Below the pieces are notes generated by a model. It was not told the origin of the DNA, made no database searches, and saw only the letters and a list, made by a program, of their open reading frames with translations. DNA of 64,000 nt, from NCBI GenBank assembly GCA_035532735.1, contig DATKQM010000046.1:61484-125483 (forward strand). The letters are read 5' to 3'. Each line of letters opens with the position of its first letter. Position 1 is the first letter of the stretch. The position numbers and the translations under genes are program-made. This document shows, in pieces, positions 1 to 9,980 of the stretch. Origin of the DNA: Chersky-840 sp035532735. GTDB taxonomy: Bacteria > Actinomycetota > Acidimicrobiia > Acidimicrobiales > UBA8190.

Positions 1-674
1 ACGATGGCCACGCGATGGAGCTTGGCCAGGTGCACGACCTGGTCGGTGCACGCCCGCACCTGGCCCAGGCTGCCCGGGATGCCTGCCACGGCGGGGTCGA
101 AGACGGCCTGGATCGAGTCGACGACCACCAACCCCGGGGCGGTGTCAACCAAGGCGGCGGGGAGCGCGGACAGATCCGTGGTGGCGAGCACCATGAGCCC
201 GGCGGGCAGCGGCCCGAGTCGCTCGGCTCGGCGACGCACCTGCTGGGCGGACTCCTCGGCCGAGACGAGCAGCACCGGAGCACCCCTGCCCGCCATCGAG
301 GCGAGGACCTGGAGCAACAACGTCGACTTCCCCACCCCGGGCTCCCCGCCCAGCAAGGTCACCGACCCCGGCACGAGCCCACCCCCGAGGACCCGGTCGA
401 GCTCGGCCAGGCCCGTGGGAACAGGGCCGGACTGGGTGGGGTCGACGGCGTCGAGGGGCAGAGCCCGGGCGCTCGCTTCCACCGGGCCGGGCCCGAAGAC
501 CCCCTCGGCCAGCAGGTCCAGGGCTCCCGTGGCGCGCCGGGGCTGCGACACCGAACCTGCGACCTGCTCCTCGACGAGGCTGTTCCACTCGCCACAGGTC
601 GGGCACCGCCCGGCCCAGCGCGGGGTCCCGCCCCCACAGGCGCGACACCGGTGCACCGTTCGCGGTCGTCCCAT
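1..674 (-). CDS. radA: RadA DNA repair ATPase, N-terminal part (cut by window edge)
   Basis: RadA is a RecA-like hexameric ATPase that promotes branch migration during recombinational repair. The visible 224 codons start at ATG 674 with the four-cysteine zinc ribbon of the family (CRAC, then CPTC, residues about 10-28). A Walker A motif, GGEPGVGKST, follows near residue 110, and an LVVVDSIQAV segment of Walker B type lies further on. The KNRFG motif and Lon-like C-terminal domain would lie beyond position 1. The gene lies 106 bp downstream of clpC on the same strand, the clpC-radA order seen in many Gram-positive genomes. No strong ribosome binding site is visible before the ATG. Identity is firm; only the truncation limits the call. 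Confidence 0.93.
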   Translation of the reverse strand, partial: MGRPRTVHRCRACGGGTPRWAGRCPTCGEWNSLVEEQVAGSVSQPRRATGALDLLAEGVFGPGPVEASARALPLDAVDPTQSGPVPTGLAELDRVLGGGLVPGSVTLLGGEPGVGKSTLLLQVLASMAGRGAPVLLVSAEESAQQVRRRAERLGPLPAGLMVLATTDLSALPAALVDTAPGLVVVDSIQAVFDPAVAGIPGSLGQVRACTDQVVHLAKLHRVAI

Positions 675-780
675 CCGACCGACGCTAGGGACGGGGTGTG
701 ACAGTCATGCTGACCGACGGCGGACCCAGGAGACTCAGTTGGTCAGAACCCTGGGTAACGACTCAGGAGACGGGTGCGAC

Positions 781-3267
<2,487 letters not shown>

Positions 3268-3325
3268 CAGACCGCCTCCCTCGACGGCTCGATTCCTGAG
3301 CAAAGTCTACCGGGCGTGCTGTAGC

Positions 3326-3351
3326 AACAAACACCCAGTGCTTTCGTTTCC
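3326..3351 (-). promoter_or_regulatory. Candidate SigR-type promoter of clpC
   Basis: Read on the minus strand, GGAAA is followed after exactly 18 nt by GTT. The known SigR consensus is GGAAT-N18-GTT, so there is one mismatch. Transcription would begin near 3318, giving a leader of about 50 nt with the GGAGG site of clpC. SigR itself is encoded at 18.1-18.7 kb. The match is seen in the sequence; function is inferred. Confidence 0.45.
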
Positions 3352-3550
3352 CTCGAGCGTAAGGTCCCAGATCCATCCCCCATTCCTTCGGCATACAGGA
3401 CCCGAATCCTGACCCGTTCCACCGACCGTAGTCACCGGGCCGCCGCAAACCTGTGCAAGCACCGTGGGTGGCCGGTGCCGAGTCGGGGCCTAGGCCCTGG
3501 CCACAGTGGTCGCGGCGGCCCCACGTTGTCCCGACTTCGGGTCCTTCGCC

Positions 3551-3556
3551 TATCGT
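3551..3556 (+). promoter_or_regulatory. -10 box, likely leaderless promoter of the polyprenyl synthase
   Basis: TATCGT ends 8 nt before the GTG start at 3565, and no Shine-Dalgarno lies between them, so the transcript would begin at or beside the start codon. Confidence 0.45.
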
Positions 3557-3564
3557 TCCCCCTG

Positions 3565-4545
3565 GTGGACACCGCCTCACTGCTGTCACTCCCCTTCCTC
3601 CAAGACGACCTCTCGCGGCTCGAACCCGAGCTCCGGGACGCCGTCAGCTCGGGCGACCGCTTCCTCGACGAGGTCACCACCCATCTGATCGCAGCCGGAG
3701 GCAAGCGCCTCCGGCCCTGCCTGGCCCTGGCTTCGGCCACCGGAGGTGGTCGGTCGGCGACCTCCGACGAACTCCAGGGAGCCGTCGCCGTCGAGCTCGT
3801 CCACCTGGCCTCGCTCTACCACGACGACGTCATGGACGAGGCCCTGATGCGCCGCAACGTGGAGAGCGTCAACGCCCGCTTCGGCAACCTCGTGGCCATC
3901 GTGGCCGGTGACTTCCTCCTGGCCCGCTCGGCCGAGATCGCCGCGTTGCTCGGCACCGAGATCGCGGCGCTCCTCGCCAACACGTTGGGATTGTTGTGCC
4001 AGGGACAGGTCACCGAAGTCCGAGCCGCCTACAGCACCGAACGCACCGAGGACGACTACTTCCGGACCATCGAAGGCAAGACCGCCGCGCTCATGTCCAC
4101 GTCGTGTCGCATCGGCGCGCTCACCGGAGGGCTACCCCGCACCGAAGTGGACGTCCTCACGAACTTCGGCCGCTGCTTCGGCATGCTCTTCCAATTGCGC
4201 GACGACATCCTCGACGTGGTCGCCACCGACGAGGAGCTCGGCAAACCCGCCGGCCAGGACCTCGCCGAAGGGATCTACACCTTGCCCGTCCTCCTCGCCC
4301 TCCAAGACCCGGGCACCGGCCCAGAACTCCGACCCTTGCTCGGCGCGCCACTCGACCAACCCGAGCGCGACAAAGCCCGTTCGATCGTGGCCGAGTCCGG
4401 TGCCATCGCCGATACCGTCGCGGCGAGCCGACGCTTCGTCGACGAGGCCGTGGAAGCAGCCGAGGTCGTGACCGACCGCTCTGTCGGACGCGCCCTGGGG
4501 GACCTGGCCCGGTCGCTGCTCGAGGGACTTCCTATCTCGAGGTAG
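3565..4545 (+). CDS. Trans-type polyprenyl diphosphate synthase
   Basis: A 326-residue class-I prenyltransferase that condenses isopentenyl diphosphate with allylic diphosphates to give a long-chain prenyl diphosphate, probably for menaquinone side chains. It has the GGKRLRP substrate motif, the first aspartate-rich motif HDDVMDEA (DDxxD type) and the second, LRDDILDVVATDEELGKPAGQD. The open frame extends upstream to 3475, but GTG 3565 gives the usual family N-terminus and sits 8 nt after a -10 box. It is a lone plus-strand gene between clpC and lysS, convergent with lysS with 30 nt between stops. Product chain length cannot be read from the sequence alone. Confidence 0.9.
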   Translation: MDTASLLSLPFLQDDLSRLEPELRDAVSSGDRFLDEVTTHLIAAGGKRLRPCLALASATGGGRSATSDELQGAVAVELVHLASLYHDDVMDEALMRRNVESVNARFGNLVAIVAGDFLLARSAEIAALLGTEIAALLANTLGLLCQGQVTEVRAAYSTERTEDDYFRTIEGKTAALMSTSCRIGALTGGLPRTEVDVLTNFGRCFGMLFQLRDDILDVVATDEELGKPAGQDLAEGIYTLPVLLALQDPGTGPELRPLLGAPLDQPERDKARSIVAESGAIADTVAASRRFVDEAVEAAEVVTDRSVGRALGDLARSLLEGLPISR

Positions 4546-4575
4546 AGACCCTGCGTGGGGACCCAGAGGGGGGGC

Positions 4576-5979
4576 TCAGCGTTCGGGTCGCAGCGTGGGG
4601 AAGGCGATGACCTCGCGGATGTTGGCCACATCGGCGAGCAGCATCACCAGTCGGTCGATCCCGATGCCGAGGCCGGCGGTGGGGGGCAGGCCGTGCTCGA
4701 GGGCGCGCAGGTAGTCCTCGTCGATGGCCATGGCCTCCTCGTCGCCACCGGCGCGCGCCGAGGCCTGGGCCTCGAACCGACTCCGTTGGTCCTCAGGGTC
4801 CACCAGCTCCGAAAAGGCGTTTACGAGCTCGCGCCCGGCCACGATGGCCTCGAACCGCTCGACGAGGTCGGGGTCCGACCGGTGACGGCGGCTCAAGGGC
4901 GAGACCTCGGCGGGGAAGTCCATCACGTACACCGGTCCCCACAAGTCGGGCTCGGTCGTCTTCTCGTACAGCTCGAGCAGGAGCTTGCCCGCCCCCCACG
5001 CCGGGTTTGCCTCGATGCCGACCGCTGCTACCCGGCGCCGCAACTCCTCGATGTCGGTATGGATGTCGACGGTCTGTCCGGAGGCCTCGCTCACGAGCTC
5101 GGCCATCGTGGCCCGACGCCACGGTGGACTGAGGTCGAGCTCGCGCCCTTGGTAGGAGATGGTGCTGGACCCGCACAGCTCCGACGCAAGCCCCGACACC
5201 AACTCCTCGACCAACACCGCCAGGTCCCCATAGTCCGCGTACGCCTGGTAGAGCTCGAGCATCGTGAACTCGGGATTGTGGCGGGGCGACAATCCCTCGT
5301 TGCGGAACACCCGGGCGATCTCGAACACCTTCTCGAACCCACCCACCACGAGACGCTTGAGGTAGAGCTCGGGCGCGATCCGGAGGAACAGATCGGCGTC
5401 GAGCGCGTTGTGGTGCGTCACGAACGGCTTGGCCAGCGCCCCACCGGGAATGGCGTGGAGCACCGGGGTCTCGACCTCGACGAACCCCTTGTCCTCGAGC
5501 CGACGTCGCACCGAGGAAATGAGCCGGCTCCGCAGGGTCAGGATTTGGCGCGAGCCCTCGTTCGCCCACAGATCGACCTCGCGCTGGCGAAACCGCGTTT
5601 CGACGTCGGTGACGCCCTTCCACTTGTCGCCGAAGCCCCGCTTGGCCTCGGCCAGGAGCACCCACGTGTGGACCTGTACCGACAACTCGCCCTTCCGGGT
5701 TCGCACGATCTTGCCCGTGGCCCCCACCCAGTCCCCGAGCGACAACCTCGTGAAGGCCTCGAAATCACCGGTGATCTTGGACATCGCGAAGAGCTGCACC
5801 TGCCCCGACGAGTCGCGCAAGGTGGCGAAGGCGAGCCGGCCTTGGGGACGCATCAACATGACCCGACCGGCCACGGCGACGATGTCCTGGCTCTCCTCCC
5901 CGGGACCGAGCGAGCCATATCGGTCGTGCAGCGCTCCGGCTTGCGCGGTCCGATCGAACGAGTAGGGGACGTCCGCCAC
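4576..5979 (-). CDS. lysS: Lysyl-tRNA synthetase, class II
   Basis: A 467-residue class IIb aminoacyl-tRNA synthetase charging tRNA-Lys. The N-terminal OB anticodon-binding domain (residues about 30-140, starting near VAVAGRVMLMR) precedes the catalytic core. Motif 2 is FRNEGLSPRHNPEFTMLE and motif 3 is GLGIGIDRLVMLL with the C-terminal FPTLRP. I took GTG 5979 (VADVPYSFDR), the usual beginning of the family. The frame is open far upstream, but that part overlaps coaX. It lies 46 nt after coaX on the same strand and is probably the last gene of the nadB-nadC-coaX-lysS unit. Confidence 0.95.
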   Translation of the reverse strand: MADVPYSFDRTAQAGALHDRYGSLGPGEESQDIVAVAGRVMLMRPQGRLAFATLRDSSGQVQLFAMSKITGDFEAFTRLSLGDWVGATGKIVRTRKGELSVQVHTWVLLAEAKRGFGDKWKGVTDVETRFRQREVDLWANEGSRQILTLRSRLISSVRRRLEDKGFVEVETPVLHAIPGGALAKPFVTHHNALDADLFLRIAPELYLKRLVVGGFEKVFEIARVFRNEGLSPRHNPEFTMLELYQAYADYGDLAVLVEELVSGLASELCGSSTISYQGRELDLSPPWRRATMAELVSEASGQTVDIHTDIEELRRRVAAVGIEANPAWGAGKLLLELYEKTTEPDLWGPVYVMDFPAEVSPLSRRHRSDPDLVERFEAIVAGRELVNAFSELVDPEDQRSRFEAQASARAGGDEEAMAIDEDYLRALEHGLPPTAGLGIGIDRLVMLLADVANIREVIAFPTLRPER

Positions 5980-6025
5980 GAGAAGCGAGGCTACCGGTTC
6001 GGCCCCGTCCCCCCGACGACCCGCG

Positions 6026-6859
6026 TCATGCCGATTTGGCGTTGCGCTCGTAGACGAGTCGCAGCCCGTGCAACGTGAGCCAAGGCTCTCGGTGGTCGAT
6101 GGTCTGCGACAGCGGCGCGATGATCTCGGACAACCCGCCCGTGGCGACCACCGTGGCGTGACCGAGCTCGTCGATGATCCGACTGCACATCCCGTCGACC
6201 TGCGCCGCATACCCGTACAGCGCGCCGGACTGGATCGATTCGACCGTGGACTTCCCGATGACGCTCCGGGGCTCGACGAGCTCGACCCGTCGCAGCGCGG
6301 CGGCGTGATGGAACAGCGCATCCATGGATATGGCGATGCCCGGCGCGATGGCGCCGCCCAGGTACTCACCCGCCCCCGAGATGGCGTCGAAGGTGGTGGC
6401 CGTGCCCAGGTCCACCACGATGCACGGGCCTCCGTAGAGGTCATAGGCGCCGATGGCGTTGGCGATCCGATCGGCCCCGACCTCTTTGGGGTTGTCGTAG
6501 AGGATCGGCATCCCCGACCGCACCCCGGGCTCGAGCACGACACACGGGACGTCGAACCACCGACCCGCCATCTGGCGCAGGGCCGTGGTCACCCGCGGCA
6601 CCGAGGACGTCACCGCCATCCCCGTCGCCACCTCGTCGACTTCCATGCCGTCGAGATTCAACAATTCCGACAGCAACAAGGCGTGCTCGTCGGGGGTCCG
6701 ATCGGCGACGGTCGACAGCCGCCAATGATGGGTAAGGCCGGCCGGCTCGGGAGGGACGGGCGGGGCGGGGCGGCTCCCCGCGGGGGGATCGTCACCGGGA
6801 GCCAACGAGAACAACCCGATCACGGTCTCGGTGTTCCCTACGTCGATGGCGAGCAACAC
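6026..6859 (-). CDS. coaX: Type III pantothenate kinase
   Basis: A 277-residue ASKHA-fold kinase that phosphorylates pantothenate, the first step from pantothenate to CoA. Seen: phosphate-1 motif AIDVGNTE at the N-terminus, the GADRIANAIGAY segment, VVDLGTATTFD and GGAIAPGI. GTG 6859 is preceded by GGAGGA at good spacing, and this site lies inside the end of nadC, whose TGA is 2 nt upstream, so the two are translationally linked. panC and panD lie a few kilobases upstream on the same strand, placing most of the CoA route in one neighbourhood. Residues 21-40 are a Pro/Gly-rich insertion absent from compact family members. Confidence 0.95.
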   Translation of the reverse strand: MLLAIDVGNTETVIGLFSLAPGDDPPAGSRPAPPVPPEPAGLTHHWRLSTVADRTPDEHALLLSELLNLDGMEVDEVATGMAVTSSVPRVTTALRQMAGRWFDVPCVVLEPGVRSGMPILYDNPKEVGADRIANAIGAYDLYGGPCIVVDLGTATTFDAISGAGEYLGGAIAPGIAISMDALFHHAAALRRVELVEPRSVIGKSTVESIQSGALYGYAAQVDGMCSRIIDELGHATVVATGGLSEIIAPLSQTIDHREPWLTLHGLRLVYERNAKSA

Positions 6860-6861
6860 GG

Positions 6862-7821
6862 TCAGTCCTCCACGAGGTCGAGCCCGAGATCGAGTATCGG
6901 CGCCGAATGGGTGATGGACCCCACCGAGATCAGATCCGCGCCGGCGGCGGCGAAGGCGGGGGCACTGTCGAGGGTCACACCGCCCGAGGCCTCCACGAGC
7001 ACGATCCCCGGGGCCCGGGCTGCCCGCACGAGCGCCACGCATTCCGACACCAGTGACGGCGTCATGTTGTCGAGGAGCACCGCCGAGGCCCCCGCCGCGA
7101 CGGCTTCGGAGACCTGCTCGGGGCGGTCGCACTCCACCTCCACCATCAACCCGGGCCACGACCGCCTCGCCGCGGTCACGGCTTGCGTGATCCCGAGCCG
7201 ACCCAGATGGTTGTCCTTCACGAGCACGGCGTCGGACAACCCGGCCCGGTGGTTCCAACCTCCACCGGCCCGCACCGCTGCCTTCTCGAGCACCCGGAGC
7301 CCCGGCGTCGTCTTTCTCGTGTCGAGCACCCGGGTGGCCGGGTTCGCCGCGGTGACGGCGTCGACGAATCGGCGCGTCCTGGTGGCGATCCCCGACAGGT
7401 GACAGAGGAAATTGAGCGCGGTCCGCTCGGCGGTGAGGATCGACCGCATCGACCCCGACACCTCGGCCACCACCGACCCCGGCTCCAACCACCCACCGTC
7501 GAGGATCTGCCAGTCCACCTCGATGCTGCGGTCGATCTGCGAGAACGCCGCCAGCGCGCACAGCCGGCCGGCCAGGACCCCCTCGGCGCGCGACACCACC
7601 CGGACGCGACCGACCTCGCTCTCGGCCACGAGCATGGCGGTGAGGTCCCCGGCCGGGCCGACGTCCTCGGCGATCGCGCTCGCCACCGCGGCCCGCACAG
7701 CGTCGACCGGCGGATCGACGCCACCCGTCGTGGGCCACACCTCGGCCAAGGCCGCGGGGTCGGCATGCGTGGCGGTCTCGGCGTCAGTGGCGCCGTCGGT
7801 GTCTCTGAGATCCGGCGTCAC
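6862..7821 (-). CDS. nadC: Nicotinate-nucleotide diphosphorylase (quinolinate phosphoribosyltransferase)
   Basis: Converts quinolinate and PRPP to nicotinate mononucleotide in de novo NAD synthesis. Diagnostic stretches are LDTRKTTPGLRVLEKAAV, GGGWNHRAGL, VKDNHL, VEVECD and ISVGSITHSAP. An ATG at 7893 would add 24 residues but overlaps nadB by 76 nt. I prefer GTG 7821, whose GTGA overlaps the nadB stop by 4 nt and has AGGAC upstream, giving 319 residues. Even so the first 35 or so residues (DTDGATDAETATHADP) form a low-complexity extension beyond the usual 280-290 residue length. The nadA quinolinate synthase is not in the window. Confidence 0.95.
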   Translation of the reverse strand: MTPDLRDTDGATDAETATHADPAALAEVWPTTGGVDPPVDAVRAAVASAIAEDVGPAGDLTAMLVAESEVGRVRVVSRAEGVLAGRLCALAAFSQIDRSIEVDWQILDGGWLEPGSVVAEVSGSMRSILTAERTALNFLCHLSGIATRTRRFVDAVTAANPATRVLDTRKTTPGLRVLEKAAVRAGGGWNHRAGLSDAVLVKDNHLGRLGITQAVTAARRSWPGLMVEVECDRPEQVSEAVAAGASAVLLDNMTPSLVSECVALVRAARAPGIVLVEASGGVTLDSAPAFAAAGADLISVGSITHSAPILDLGLDLVED

Positions 7822-9551
7822 GACTGGGTCCTCGGGTGCGGCGGCAGGGCTCCGGGCGTGGGTACGGTCCGATGGACGAGGCGACACCGCCATTGTGGAC
7901 GCGCCTCGGGGAAGTCACGCCGGGCGTGCGCGCCCCGCGTCTCCTCACGGACATAGGCGGCCCGCAGCAACGCCCCCGACACGGTCACCAGGTTGGCGAG
8001 CTCACCCGCGGCCCGCCCCGCCCCGACAACCGCCGGCGTCGCGCTTTCGGGGCCAGAGCCGAGCTGGCGCGCCACCGCCCCCACTTCTCGGGCCGCGCCA
8101 CGGAGGGACTCGGGCGAACGCACGACACCGGCGCCGTCGATCATGGCCCGTTGCAGATGTTCGCGCAGCTTGGCCACGTCGATCTCGGGTGACGACCCAC
8201 CGTCTCCGGACATGGGCGACATCGATCGCCGGCCTGTCGCCTCCGTCGACACGTCGAGGCGCGTGTCGACACCCGCCTCGACCGTGGCGTCGACACCGCT
8301 GTCGACCTCGACGCAGGCGATCTCCCCGGCGTCTGTCGCACCGGGCGCGCCCGACAGCGCACGCATCACGCCGGTCTCCTCGGGCCCGTCACGACCCGAT
8401 CCGATCGCTTCGGCGAGGCGCGCTCCGAACACCATCCCTTCGAGCAGTGAGTTCGACGCCAGCCGGTTGGCTCCGTGCACACCCGTGCAGGCCACCTCTC
8501 CCACTGCCCACAACCCGGGCAATGCGCTCGCCCCGTCGAGATCGGTGACGATCCCCCCCGACAGGTAGTGGGCGGCCGGGGCGATGGGCAACCAGTCCAC
8601 GGCGGGGTCGAGCCCCGCCGCCGCCAATGACGCCGCGACGGTCGGGAATCTCTCGCCGAAGGACTCGAGGCCCGTCGCATCGAGCCACATGTACCCCACG
8701 CCCTGCTCGGCCATCTTGTCGGCCATGGCCCGACTGACCACGTCGCGCGGGGCGAGCTCGTCGACGAACTGCTCGCCCTTGGCGTCGCGCAGCAGTGCCC
8801 CGTGGCCGCGCAGGGCTTCGGAAAGCAAGGGCCGGGGCATGGCCGGGTGGTGCAGCGCGGTCGGGTGGAACTGGAAGAACTCGAGGTCTGCCACCGGCAC
8901 CCCGGCCCGCAACGCCATGGCGACGCCGTCGCCGGTGGCCTCGGGCGGGTTGGTGGTGACCGCGTAGAGCTGGCCCGCACCTCCCGTGGCCAACACGACC
9001 TGGGTGGCCCGCACCTCCTGGCGCGCCCCGTCGGGATCGAGGGCGACGACACCCACGCACCGCCCACCTTCGACGATGAGGTCGAGAGCGAACCACTGCT
9101 CGAGGACCGCCGCCGCGCTCCGGCGCACCGCCGAGACGAGCGCCCGCTCGACCTCGGCCCCGGTCGCCGCGCCACCGGCGTGGAGCACCCGGGCGGTGGA
9201 ATGCCCACCTTCTCGAGCCAGGGCGAGATCCCCGCCGGCCTCCCGGTCGAACACCGCGCCGAGCCCAATGAGCTCGTCGACACGACCCGGGCCCTCGTCG
9301 ACGAGCACCCGCACCGCGTCCACATCACACAGGCCCGCCCCCGCCGACAACGTGTCGGCCAGATGCAGGTCGGTGGAGTCCTCGTCGCCGCCCACCGCGG
9401 CGGCGATCCCGCCCTGAGCCCAGCGCGTCGTCGACTGGGCCAGATCAGCCTTGGTGAGCACGCCCACCCGCAGGCCCGCCGGCGTGGCCAACCGGACCAC
9501 GGCGGACAGGCCGGCCACACCCGATCCGAGGACGAGCACGTCGAGCTTCAC
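7818..9551 (-). CDS. nadB: L-aspartate oxidase
   Basis: A 577-residue FAD enzyme oxidising L-aspartate to iminoaspartate for quinolinate synthesis. It shows the dinucleotide motif VLGSGVAGLSA, the RWAQGGIAAA segment, ATGGAGQLYAVTTNP and FFQFHPTAL. The substrate/active-site stretches LLSEALRGHGALL and HYLSGGIVTDLDG and the FAD-binding end GVHGANRLASNSLLEGMVFG follow. The C-terminal half has a Thr/Asp-rich insertion at about residues 400-450 before the helical domain. Start ATG 9551 gives a normal N-terminus. Its stop overlaps the nadC start by 4 nt. Confidence 0.95.
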   Translation of the reverse strand: MKLDVLVLGSGVAGLSAVVRLATPAGLRVGVLTKADLAQSTTRWAQGGIAAAVGGDEDSTDLHLADTLSAGAGLCDVDAVRVLVDEGPGRVDELIGLGAVFDREAGGDLALAREGGHSTARVLHAGGAATGAEVERALVSAVRRSAAAVLEQWFALDLIVEGGRCVGVVALDPDGARQEVRATQVVLATGGAGQLYAVTTNPPEATGDGVAMALRAGVPVADLEFFQFHPTALHHPAMPRPLLSEALRGHGALLRDAKGEQFVDELAPRDVVSRAMADKMAEQGVGYMWLDATGLESFGERFPTVAASLAAAGLDPAVDWLPIAPAAHYLSGGIVTDLDGASALPGLWAVGEVACTGVHGANRLASNSLLEGMVFGARLAEAIGSGRDGPEETGVMRALSGAPGATDAGEIACVEVDSGVDATVEAGVDTRLDVSTEATGRRSMSPMSGDGGSSPEIDVAKLREHLQRAMIDGAGVVRSPESLRGAAREVGAVARQLGSGPESATPAVVGAGRAAGELANLVTVSGALLRAAYVREETRGAHARRDFPEARPQWRCRLVHRTVPTPGALPPHPRTQS

Positions 9552-9586
9552 TGGTTGCGCCCCCGAGCGCGGGCCGGGCGCCGGCC

Positions 9587-9979
9587 TCAGCCCGTGACGG
9601 CCGGGCGCAGCGCGTCGTCGAGCTGCTCCACGGTGAGGTCCACCACAGCGTTGGTGGCGTCCACGTGGACGACAGTGGGCTCGAAGCCGACCAACTCGGC
9701 GGTCTCATAGTCCGCGTAGGTGATCACGATCACCTTGTCCCCCCGGTGCACGAGCCGCGCCGCGGCGCCGTTGAGACACACCTCGCCGGGACCGCCCACG
9801 ATGGCATAGGTCTCGAAACGCGCCCCGTTGTCAATGTCGAGCACGGTCACCTGCTCGTACTCGAGGATGTCGGCGAGCGTCATCAACTCGGGGTCCAGGC
9901 TGATCGAGCCGACGTAGTCGAGATTGGCGTCGGTCACCGTGGCCCGGTGGATCTTGGACTTCATCATCCGCCGACGCAT
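9587..9979 (-). CDS. panD: Aspartate 1-decarboxylase (pyruvoyl enzyme)
   Basis: Makes beta-alanine for pantothenate. The 130-residue product has the processing site YVGSISLD. Cleavage between Gly and Ser generates the pyruvoyl group, which is well established for the family. ATG 9979 follows GAGGAG by 7 nt and begins 1 nt after the panC stop, so it is coupled to panC. Two further ATGs 12-15 nt downstream would give MMKSK or MKSK starts. The first has the better ribosome site. Its beta-alanine product is the direct substrate of the PanC domain encoded upstream. Confidence 0.95.
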   Translation of the reverse strand: MRRRMMKSKIHRATVTDANLDYVGSISLDPELMTLADILEYEQVTVLDIDNGARFETYAIVGGPGEVCLNGAAARLVHRGDKVIVITYADYETAELVGFEPTVVHVDATNAVVDLTVEQLDDALRPAVTG

Positions 9980-9980
9980 G

